Part shown: positions 50,002 to 56,435 of the stretch, piece by piece | Layout of the letters: every line of letters starts with the position of its first letter | Numbering within the stretch: the stretch's first letter is position 1 | Assembly (NCBI GenBank): GCA_900547405.1 | Contig: URGL01000008.1 | Span: forward strand, 1 to 58,270 | Origin: an uncultured Eubacteriales bacterium | GTDB lineage: Bacteria > Bacillota > Clostridia > Oscillospirales > Oscillospiraceae | DNA length: 58,270 bases | Direction: 5' to 3' | The notes under the pieces: model-generated | What the model saw: only the letters and a program-made list of their open reading frames with translations | Databases searched by the model: none | Told to the model about the DNA's origin: nothing | Position numbers and translations under genes: made by a program

Positions 50002-50718
50002 ATGGAAAAAGATTGGATCGGGTCCCTGCTGGGCCCCTGGAGCCAGGGGCTGACACTGGCCAGTGTCCTGTTTCGTTTGGTCCTGTGCTTGACGCTGTCG
50101 GCCATCATCGGCTGCGAGCGCTCCAGCAAACGTCACTCTGCCGGCCTTCGGACCTTCATTCTGGTGTGCCTGGCAGGCTGCGGCACCATGCTCATTGACC
50201 AGCACCTCATGCTGTGCTTTGGCGCGCCACTGCCCCTGCTCTCTGCTGCCGCGGTGATCGGCACCGCTACCATCAGCGGCAACTCCATACTGTTCAGCTC
50301 CAAGAGCCAGATCAAGGGCCTCACCACCTCTGTGGGCCTCTGGTGCTGCGCCGTGGTGGGTATGGCCCTGGGAGCGGGCATCTACACTGTGGCCTTGGGC
50401 CTGTTCTTTGCCATGCTGGCCTGTATGTCCAGCCTTCCGGTGCTGGAAAAGCACTTGAAGGACCGCTCCAATCACTTTGAGGTCCATCTGGAGCTGAAAA
50501 ATAAGAGCGACCTGCCGGACTTTGTCTCCACCGTCCGGGCCCTGGGCATCCGCATCGACGACATCGAGTCCAACCCGGCCTACTTAAATTCCGGCATCAG
50601 CGTCTTCTCTGTTTCCTTCACCGTGGCCAGTGAGGAACTGAAGCAGTACAAAAAGCACGAGGATATCATCTCGGCCCTGCGGTCGTTGGAGTACGTGTAT
50701 CACATTGAAGAGATGTGA
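50002..50718 (+). CDS. MgtC/SapB family membrane protein
   Basis: A 238-residue protein with four or five helices in the first ~145 residues (RLVLCLTLSAIIGCERSSKRHSAGLRTFILVCLAGCGTM is typical MgtC, split here into LSAIIGCERSSKRHSAGLR and neighbours) and a soluble ACT-like C-terminal domain of about 80 residues. MgtC-type proteins affect membrane potential or ATP synthase and help survival at low Mg2+. Co-transcription with a CPA2 antiporter suggests shared control of ion balance (inference). Confidence 0.87.
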   Translation: MEKDWIGSLLGPWSQGLTLASVLFRLVLCLTLSAIIGCERSSKRHSAGLRTFILVCLAGCGTMLIDQHLMLCFGAPLPLLSAAAVIGTATISGNSILFSSKSQIKGLTTSVGLWCCAVVGMALGAGIYTVALGLFFAMLACMSSLPVLEKHLKDRSNHFEVHLELKNKSDLPDFVSTVRALGIRIDDIESNPAYLNSGISVFSVSFTVASEELKQYKKHEDIISALRSLEYVYHIEEM

Positions 50719-50761
50719 GAACTTACAAGGAATTGGAGAGAATTTTGTAGAAAACGCCCAT

Positions 50762-50790
50762 TTGCCTTTCTGCGGCCTTCGTGATATCCT
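50762..50790 (+). promoter_or_regulatory. Weak promoter upstream of a small unknown gene
   Basis: TTGCCT (50762-50767), 17-bp spacer, TATCCT (50785-50790). Each hexamer matches four of six consensus bases. Confidence 0.35.
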
Positions 50791-50816
50791 AACCAAAACG
50801 GAAAGGAGCGTAAGCT

Positions 50817-51041
50817 ATGAAAGAATATGAGATCCTGATCGAAACCATCAACCCCTGCGGCGGAGAAAGCCACGCAAAAAAAGAAATCATTGAAGCGGAG
50901 TGCGAAAGCCCGGAGGCCTATGTCAAAGAAAAAGCAACCTACCCCATTATGGACAACACGAAAACCGCCACAGGGGATGCGCTGATCATTACCGGTGACG
51001 GGAAGGGCAGCATGGTTCGGTACACCTTTACGGAGTTTTAA
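50817..51041 (+). CDS. Small conserved-looking unknown protein
   Basis: A 74-residue soluble, acidic protein beginning MKEYEILIETINPCGGESH and ending GKGSMVRYTFTEF. GAAAGGAG precedes the ATG and a hairpin (51048-51071) follows the stop, so it is a genuine short gene. No family recognised. Confidence 0.6.
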   Translation: MKEYEILIETINPCGGESHAKKEIIEAECESPEAYVKEKATYPIMDNTKTATGDALIITGDGKGSMVRYTFTEF

Positions 51042-51280
51042 ACGAAAAAATCGGCCGGAAACGGCCGATTTCAGAGTGTCGAAAAAGTCCAGTGAATGCT
51101 GGGCTTTTTCTGGTTCTATAATAAATGTTGGGGTCAGGCGATGAGCCTGACCCCTTAGCGATATAGAAAGGTTGCGCATAGAGACAAAGTCCCTTATCGT
51201 AAAAGGAACACCAAGCACGAAAAGGAAGTCCATGTTTACTTGGAGCTGCCACGGGTGCTTGACAGACAGTGGGCCTTTTG
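51042..51280. other. Hairpin-rich intergenic segment
   Basis: Three stem-loops in a row: AAATCGGCCG-GAAA-CGGCCGATTT (51048-51071), AAAAAGTCCAG/CTGGGCTTTTT, and GGGGTCAGGC-GATGA-GCCTGACCCC (51130-51154). A TATAAT at 51117-51122 has no -35 partner. The first is the terminator of the small gene; the rest may be a relic of a mobile element end or an RNA. No gene is supported. Confidence 0.5.
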
Positions 51281-52243
51281 TTACAACAGTGCCCGAACCT
51301 CTTCCTCCCGGGGCATGGCACGGATGGCGCCCTTCCGGGTGGTGACGATGTAGGCGGCGGTGTTGGCAAAGCGCAGCATTTCCCGGCGGTTTTCGGGGGT
51401 CAGGTTTTCCAGACCGTGGGTCAGAACATAATCCAGGACGGAGGCACAGAAGGTGTCTCCGGCGCCGGTGGTTTCGATGACACCGCCCAGGGCGCAGGCG
51501 GGGACGAAGACGGGGTCGGCATCGCCGTAGAAGCTGTAGCTGCCCTCCGCTCCGGCGGTAACGTTCAGCACCCGGATATTGGGATAGCGTTCCTGCAGCA
51601 TGGCGGCTCCCTGATAGAAATCTTTCTGGCCGGTCATAAATTCCAGTTCGTTGTCCGCAATTTTCAGAATATGGCACTGGCCCAGGCCGTAGGCAATGGC
51701 CTCTTTTGCGTTGTCCAGACTGTCCCACAGGGGCGGCCGGAGGTTGGGGTCAAAGGAAATCCAGGCTCCGGCATCCCGGGCGGTCTGAACAGCCCGGAAG
51801 GTTGCCTGCCGGACACCTTCGTGGGTCATGGACAGGGTGCCGAAGTGGAAAATACGGGTCTTCTTCAGCAGCTCCAAAGGCAGCTCCTCTTGCCGGAGCA
51901 TCATATCCGCACCGGGCTTGCGGTAGAAGGAAAAATCCCGGTCCCCATTGGGGGCGGTTTTTACAAAGGCCAGGGTGGTGGGGATGTCCCTGTCCATGAG
52001 CAGGGCCTGGGTGCTGATGCCGGCGTCTTCCAGCACGCCTTTCAGTAGCCGCCCAAACAGGTCGTCCCCCACCTTGCCCACAAAGGCGCAGGATCTGCCA
52101 AGCTTTCGCAGCATGGCAAGCACATTACAGGGTGCCCCGCCGGGGCAGGCCTCAAAAAGGGTGTTTCCCTGGGCAGAAACGCCGTTTTCCGTAAAATCGA
52201 TCAGCAGCTCCCCCAGAGCTACCACGTCAAAGGACTGTTCCAT
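51281..52243 (-). CDS. PfkB family carbohydrate kinase (fructokinase-like)
   Basis: A 320-residue ribokinase-fold kinase. FDVVALGELLIDFTE and FEACPGGAPCNVLAML at the N-terminus, FDPNLRPPLW in the middle, and the ATP/anion-hole motif ETTGAGDTFCASVL with catalytic Asp near residue 262. Sequence is nearest to fructokinases. Transcribed last in a four-gene unit behind a CitMHS transporter, a serine hydrolase and a LysR regulator, so the substrate might be a sugar or sugar-acid derived from the imported compound. AGGAGG precedes the ATG. Confidence 0.92.
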   Translation of the reverse strand: MEQSFDVVALGELLIDFTENGVSAQGNTLFEACPGGAPCNVLAMLRKLGRSCAFVGKVGDDLFGRLLKGVLEDAGISTQALLMDRDIPTTLAFVKTAPNGDRDFSFYRKPGADMMLRQEELPLELLKKTRIFHFGTLSMTHEGVRQATFRAVQTARDAGAWISFDPNLRPPLWDSLDNAKEAIAYGLGQCHILKIADNELEFMTGQKDFYQGAAMLQERYPNIRVLNVTAGAEGSYSFYGDADPVFVPACALGGVIETTGAGDTFCASVLDYVLTHGLENLTPENRREMLRFANTAAYIVTTRKGAIRAMPREEEVRALL

Positions 52244-52259
52244 TGCAAAATTCCTCCTG

Positions 52260-53177
52260 TCAATATAGTGCCCCGATCAGCTCGATCAGGGAAGCCTCCG
52301 GCGGTGTCAGCAGGTGCTCTTTCCCGTAGGCTGCCACAAAATCCCAGGCTTCCGGCCGGGTGCCGAAAGAGAAAAAGCTCAGGTCTTTGGCGGTTTCGTG
52401 TTCCTCAATGCGGAAGCTGCTGGCAAAGGCAATGCCATACTGCCGGGCTACCAGGGACAGGGCAGTATCAATGCTGCTGAGTTCTACGATCTTTGGGGAA
52501 ATATTCTGGCTTTCCAGAAGCCGGACTGCCAGCTGCCCCAAGCGCGTTTGCTGCTTCAGAAGAAGAAAACAGTCGTTTTCCAGGTATTTCAGGTCGATCC
52601 AGGGGTATGTTCGCCCAGGCTCTTCCTTGGCCAGCAATTCATAGTGGCCATTTTTGGGCGCACACAGAACGATTTCTTCCTGGGAGATGCGCTGACAGCG
52701 AAACCGATTCTGAGTCGCCCGTTCGGATTCGGACATGGTAAAAAATGCCAGATCCAGGGCACCTGCCTGAAGCTGCTGCTCCAAGGTCTGCACATCTTCT
52801 TCCAAAATCGTCAATTCATAGTCCGGGTATTTTTCCTGAAAATCCGGAAGTACCCTGGGCAGGACCGTGTGGCCCCGCCCAGGGGTGATTCCGATGGTGA
52901 GCTTTCCGTGGGTACATTCCCGAAGCTTTTTCAGCTGCCGCTCCAGATCCTGGTCCAGTTGCAGCATTTTCCGAGCGGTGTCCAGATACAGTTCCCCGGC
53001 CAATGTGGGCACCAACTGCCGCTTCTTCCGCTCAAAAAGGGGAAGACCGGCCTGGGTTTCCAGCTTCAGCAGGAATCGGCTCAAAGCGGGCTGGGATACA
53101 TACAGCCGTTCTGCCGCCTTGGATAGATTCTTCTCCTGGGCGATGACGATAATGTACTCCAACTCTCTGCGATCCAC
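52260..53177 (-). CDS. LysR family transcriptional regulator
   Basis: A 305-residue regulator. N-terminal winged HTH: YIIVIAQEKNLSKAAERLY, VSQPALSRFLLKLE. The co-inducer domain runs from about residue 90 and includes GKLTIGITPGRGHTVLP. The start is GTG at 53177 with GGGAGTGA upstream. It is encoded within, not divergent from, its presumed target operon, an unusual place for a LysR gene. It may bind the palindrome at 55574-55590. Confidence 0.93.
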   Translation of the reverse strand: MDRRELEYIIVIAQEKNLSKAAERLYVSQPALSRFLLKLETQAGLPLFERKKRQLVPTLAGELYLDTARKMLQLDQDLERQLKKLRECTHGKLTIGITPGRGHTVLPRVLPDFQEKYPDYELTILEEDVQTLEQQLQAGALDLAFFTMSESERATQNRFRCQRISQEEIVLCAPKNGHYELLAKEEPGRTYPWIDLKYLENDCFLLLKQQTRLGQLAVRLLESQNISPKIVELSSIDTALSLVARQYGIAFASSFRIEEHETAKDLSFFSFGTRPEAWDFVAAYGKEHLLTPPEASLIELIGALY

Positions 53178-53210
53178 AGCCGGTCACTCCCTTTTGTCTT
53201 TCTTTTTTTA

Positions 53211-54119
53211 TTATAGCAGAGGGAGCAGCGTTTTTACAGCAGTCCGCAACACTTTTTTTTCGTCTTCGATCTGCATGGAGTTGATGGCAATGACGGCGTT
53301 CTTTTTGGGCACCACAATGCAATACTGGCCGTATTTTCCGTCAGCCCGGAACATTCCGTCCGGCATGATCCAGAACAGGTAGCCATAATCGGTCCCGATT
53401 TCACCGTCGCCCTGGTCGGAGATGATGAAGGAGCGGCTGGCTTCCTCTACCCAGCTGGCGGGGATCAGCTGACGGCCCTGCCACTGGCCCTTTTGCAGGT
53501 ACAGAAGGCCCAGCTTTGCCAGTTCGCTGACATTCAGCTGCAAGCCACCGGCGCCAAAGGTGTTGCCCAGGGGGTCTTTTTCGTCCTGAGGTCTGGGGAT
53601 GCCCAGAGGCTCAAAGAGCCGGGGCATCAGGTAATCCACCAGGGACATGCCGGTTTTCCGCTGGATCAGGATGCCCAGCAGGTAGGGGCCTGCGTTGTTA
53701 TACTGGAATACGGTGCCGGGTTTGTGAATGACCGGTGCCCGGAGCACGTATTTGACCCAGTCCTTTTCGGTCATTTTAGGCCGCTGGGCACCCATAAGCA
53801 TGGGGCTTTCAAAGCCCATGCTCATGGTGATCAGATGCCGCAGCCGCATCTGCTTCAGGTTTTCGCTGACAGCTTCCGGCGCATCCTGCCGGAAGTGGTC
53901 CAGAACATAGTCGTCCAGGGTGAACAGGCCCTCCTGGATGGCAAAGGCACAGGCGGTGGAGGTGAAGCTCTTGGTGCCGGAATACTGGTTCTGTCGCTCC
54001 TCCGGCTGGGGCTGATAGGAGGCGATCAGTGCCCCGTCCCGGTAGACCCGCAGGCCCCGCACTGCCAGATTCTCCTGGGCAACGGCGGTTTCAAAGGCGG
54101 AAATATCCAATTGATTCAT
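53211..54119 (-). CDS. Cytoplasmic serine hydrolase, class C beta-lactamase-like
   Basis: A 302-residue serine hydrolase. The nucleophile motif S-x-x-K is YSGTKSFTS (near 82-90), the Y-x-N motif is QYNNAGPYLLG, and a third motif is likely DGKYGQYC. The fold belongs to the beta-lactamase/DD-peptidase/EstB group. It has no signal peptide or membrane helix, so it should act inside the cell as an esterase or amidase, not on peptidoglycan. Gene position, 16 nt after a CitMHS transporter, suggests it hydrolyses the imported compound (inference). Confidence 0.88.
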   Translation of the reverse strand: MNQLDISAFETAVAQENLAVRGLRVYRDGALIASYQPQPEERQNQYSGTKSFTSTACAFAIQEGLFTLDDYVLDHFRQDAPEAVSENLKQMRLRHLITMSMGFESPMLMGAQRPKMTEKDWVKYVLRAPVIHKPGTVFQYNNAGPYLLGILIQRKTGMSLVDYLMPRLFEPLGIPRPQDEKDPLGNTFGAGGLQLNVSELAKLGLLYLQKGQWQGRQLIPASWVEEASRSFIISDQGDGEIGTDYGYLFWIMPDGMFRADGKYGQYCIVVPKKNAVIAINSMQIEDEKKVLRTAVKTLLPLL

Positions 54120-54135
54120 AGCAGATTCCTTTCTC

Positions 54136-55443
54136 TCAGGCGGGGATGATGCCGGTCAGCAGAACAAAAGCCAGCATGGCACAGGCCAGCACGAAGGCCC
54201 ACTTGTAGGAGAAGGCAATGTGGTCCTTCAGCTCTACGTTGGTCAGGCCCAGGCCCATATAGGTGGCGGCGGTCATGGGCATGATGTAGATGGCCGGGCC
54301 AAAGGTAATCAGGAAGGCAGCACCCACAGCGGCAGCGGGGATGCCATAGCCGGAGACGATTTGATTGACAATGGGCAGGATGCCATAGGTCAGCGCATCA
54401 CCGTGGATGAACATACTCAGGGGGCTGTTTACGGCGGCGAAAATCACGTGCAGGTGGGGAGCCATGCTTGCGGGCATGGCAGACAGGACCATGTCGGTCA
54501 TGGCATCCAGCATGGGGCTCTTGCCCATAATGCCAATGAGCACGCCGGAGGCCAAGGCGGTAAAGGCCATGGTAAGGGCATCGGTGGCGTGGGCCTTGAT
54601 CCGCTCAGTCTGGGCTTTCTGGGAGGGATAGTTGACCATGAGGCCAATGGCCAGAGCTACCATAAAGGTCACATGGGTGGCGACCTTGGTAAGGGTCAGC
54701 ATCAGGACAACGGCAACGATCAGCAGAATATTGAACCAGAACAGCTTGGGCCGATGCAGCTCGTTGACTTCCTTGACGTCCTGGGCAGCGGCAGTCAGCT
54801 CCTCCTCACCGGGTACATAACCGGCACCCCGCTTCTTTTCGTTCCGGGCCAGAAGGATGCACAGGCCCAAAATCAGTACCAGACCAAAAATCTGGGCGGG
54901 GATGCAGTATTTCCAAATCTCAGAGGTACCCACTTCCAGAGCGGCAGCGGTACGGCCGCAGGGTCCGCCCCAGGGGACGATGTTCATGACACCCATGGTC
55001 AGAGTGGTAATGCACAGCAGGTTAATGGGCCGGACCTTCATCTTCTTGTAGATGGGCAGCAGGGGCGGAATGGCGATCAGCAGGGTGGTGGCACCGGAGC
55101 CGTCCAGGTGGCCGATGAAGGCGATGAGCACGGTGGCAAACATCAGCAGGGTCACATTGTTGCCAACCAGCTTCAAAACCTTGCCAACGATCCGGTCAAA
55201 TACACCGGCATCGTTCATCACGCCGAAGAACAGCACCGCAAAAATAAACAGAATAGCCGTGGTGGCGACACCGGACACACCGGCGGCAATATAGCCGCTC
55301 ATTTCGGCAGGGGTAAAGCCTACAACAAAACCGGTAATAATGGGCAGAAGGATAAAAACAACAGCGGGGGTACTCTTGCCCCACAGCAACAGGGCGACAA
55401 TGAGGATCATGAGGGCAAAGCCTGCGATACCCAGCATGGACAT
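54136..55443 (-). CDS. CitMHS family transporter
   Basis: A 435-residue carrier with about eleven or twelve membrane segments. Length and sequence fit the CitMHS family of citrate-metal:H+ symporters (MLGIAGFALMILIVALLLWG at the start, IIPA at the end, with GHLDGSGATTLLIAIPPLLP and PWGGPCGRTAAAL in between). Citrate-Mg2+ or citrate-Ca2+ is carried by characterised members, but the partner genes here suggest another carboxylate. AAAGGA precedes the ATG. First gene of the four-gene operon. Confidence 0.92.
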   Translation of the reverse strand: MSMLGIAGFALMILIVALLLWGKSTPAVVFILLPIITGFVVGFTPAEMSGYIAAGVSGVATTAILFIFAVLFFGVMNDAGVFDRIVGKVLKLVGNNVTLLMFATVLIAFIGHLDGSGATTLLIAIPPLLPIYKKMKVRPINLLCITTLTMGVMNIVPWGGPCGRTAAALEVGTSEIWKYCIPAQIFGLVLILGLCILLARNEKKRGAGYVPGEEELTAAAQDVKEVNELHRPKLFWFNILLIVAVVLMLTLTKVATHVTFMVALAIGLMVNYPSQKAQTERIKAHATDALTMAFTALASGVLIGIMGKSPMLDAMTDMVLSAMPASMAPHLHVIFAAVNSPLSMFIHGDALTYGILPIVNQIVSGYGIPAAAVGAAFLITFGPAIYIMPMTAATYMGLGLTNVELKDHIAFSYKWAFVLACAMLAFVLLTGIIPA

Positions 55444-55523
55444 AGAGATCGTTCCTTTCTCATTTGTGTATTTTGTTCTTTTTCTTCACGCTTTCGGTGA
55501 ACCATGGTTATCCGGATGGACTT

Positions 55524-55553
55524 ATTATAAGTGCAATTCCCGGAAAAGTCCAA
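55524..55553 (-). promoter_or_regulatory. Promoter of the CitMHS operon
   Basis: On the minus strand, TATAAT (55529-55524) with a poor -35 TTGGAC (55553-55548), 18-bp spacer. A strong -10 with a weak -35 is what an activator-dependent promoter looks like. Confidence 0.6.
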
Positions 55554-55573
55554 TGCCCATACAGGTCCGTTAT

Positions 55574-55590
55574 TATAACAAAATGTTATA
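55574..55590 (-). promoter_or_regulatory. Palindromic LysR-type operator candidate
   Basis: TATAACA-AAA-TGTTATA, a perfect 17-bp palindrome containing the T-N11-A pattern of LysR sites. Its centre is about 65 bp upstream of the predicted start (near 55517), the usual recognition-site position for LysR activators. Confidence 0.65.
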
Positions 55591-55619
55591 CTTTTTTGGC
55601 ATTTGTGCAGGTTTCCCAG

Positions 55620-55745
55620 TGGGACTCCGAGAAACAGAAGACGGCAGACCCAACCCAGGGGCGCGGAAGGACTGTAGCTCAGGCCGTAGCGTAGATGAAG
55701 TAGGAATCCCTGCTCTGCGGGGGCACCCAGGAGCAGGCAAAGATC
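55620..55745 (+). mobile_element. Possible right-end relic of an IS200/IS605-type element
   Basis: A non-coding stretch with a CCCTGC-TCT-GCGGGG hairpin (with G-T pairs) after GAAGTAGGAAT, which reminds me of the right ends of IS605-group elements that encode TnpB guide-type RNAs. This is recognition by general resemblance, not an alignment; no tnpA or tnpB frame remains. Confidence 0.25.
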
Positions 55746-55774
55746 GGGAGAAAGGCAACCAGCATCCCCGTTAA

Positions 55775-55930
55775 AAAAGCAAAGGCCCGGCTCTTGCGCA
55801 GAGCCGGGTTTTCCCGTGCTTCATGAACTGCTTGGCATAGACCTGCGCCGCTTTATCCCAGGGGACCAAATCCGCCGGAGTGAAATTCGCGCAGGGCAAG
55901 GAATTTTCCGATGAGCGTAGTTCCTTCTAT
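55775..55930 (-). pseudogene. Possible 3' fragment of a broken gene
   Basis: A minus-strand frame of about 50 codons without a good start, opening after a stop. It includes NFTPADLVPWDKAAQVYAK then QFMKHGKTR and stops near 55774-55776, just before the hairpin (55787-55813 partly overlaps the 3' end). The sequence looks protein-like, but no family was recognised. It may be chance. Confidence 0.25.
55787..55813. terminator. Hairpin with T-run
   Basis: CCCGGCTCT / AGAGCCGGG, 9-bp stem (55787-55795 and 55801-55809), TGCGC loop, then TTTT on the plus strand. Confidence 0.6.
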
Positions 55931-56025
55931 CTACCTACGCCCACGCAACACCTAGCATGAAGCGAGGAAGTGCCAAGGGAATGACCGAGTTTATCCGAAC
56001 GGTACAGGGAGCATAGTGTTCACTG

Positions 56026-56069
56026 TTTGACCGTAAAATTTTCGCGTTACGGTCACGGTTACGGTCAAA
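56026..56069. repeat. TTACGGTCA repeat cluster near tRNA-Tyr
   Basis: TTTGACCGTAA (56026-56036) is the exact inverse of TTACGGTCAAA (56059-56069); a further direct TTACGGTCA copy is at 56047-56055. Short repeats 12 bp apart beside an inverted one look like recombinase arm sites or a decayed attachment site (inference). Confidence 0.45.
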
Positions 56070-56139
56070 GTAAATCTGGCAGAAAAAGCGCCAACTTTTT
56101 GGGTAAGAAATTCAGCTATTTCCTCGAAAAGCAAAAGAA

Positions 56140-56165
56140 ATCCCGCACCGAAACTGGTGCGGGAT
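56140..56165 (-). terminator. tRNA-Tyr terminator
   Basis: On the minus strand, ATCCCGCACC / GGTGCGGGAT, a 10-bp perfect stem with a 6-nt loop, followed by TTCTTTTG. It starts directly after the tRNA CCA. Confidence 0.85.
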
Positions 56166-56250
56166 TGGTGGGGGAAGGTGGATTCGAACCACCGAAGCTA
56201 TAAGCAGCAGATTTACAGTCTGTCCCCTTTGGCCACTCGGGAATTCCCCC
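56166..56250 (-). tRNA. tRNA-Tyr (anticodon GTA)
   Basis: An 85-nt class II tRNA on the minus strand with encoded CCA. Acceptor GGGGGAA/TTCCCCC, anticodon loop containing GTA in ACTGTAAAT, long variable arm (CTGCTTATAGCTTCG region) and T-loop TTCGAAT. All as expected for bacterial tRNA-Tyr. Confidence 0.97.
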
Positions 56251-56283
56251 ATATGAAGCTGATGTCCTGCAAAGGACTTGGTT

Positions 56284-56311
56284 AGTATACCATAATTTCC
56301 GAAAATGTCAA
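56284..56311 (-). promoter_or_regulatory. tRNA-Tyr promoter
   Basis: On the minus strand TTGACA (56311-56306), 16-bp spacer ending TGG, and TATACT (56289-56284). Confidence 0.85.
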
Positions 56312-56338
56312 GAACTTTTTCAAAAAATTTGAAAAGCA

Positions 56339-56434
56339 GTTATTGTGCGCCAGTGACCAGTGCCACTGGTGTGGCAATCTCCCGGTGATTTGGGGGATTG
56401 CCACACCAGCTTGGAGACTGGCTCGCTATGACAA
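56339..56434. repeat. BIME-like inverted repeat, family 1, copy D
   Basis: GTTATTGTGCG, a CCAGTGACCAGTGCCACTGG hairpin, TGTGGCAATCTCCC; then GGGGGATTGCCACACCAG and GGCTCGCTATGACA. The same two-arm structure as copies A and B. It begins at the ileS stop codon, so it forms the ileS 3' end. Confidence 0.8.
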
Positions 56435-56435
56435 A

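Larger units (their letters stand above)
55444..56165. other. Gene-poor region with probable mobile-element remnants
   Basis: About 720 bp between the CitMHS gene and tRNA-Tyr. The left 150 bp is the promoter and palindrome of the CitMHS operon. The rest holds a structured stretch at 55620-55745, a terminator at 55787-55813, the 3' end of a possible broken gene (minus strand, 55775-55930) and a repeat cluster at 56026-56069. No intact reading frame. Its position at the 3' side of a tRNA gene is where integrative elements often insert. Confidence 0.55.

Noticed and set aside
56166..56250. Open frame across tRNA-Tyr giving an EGGFEPP-like peptide
   Set aside because: It is the reverse of a tRNA gene, a well-known false hit.
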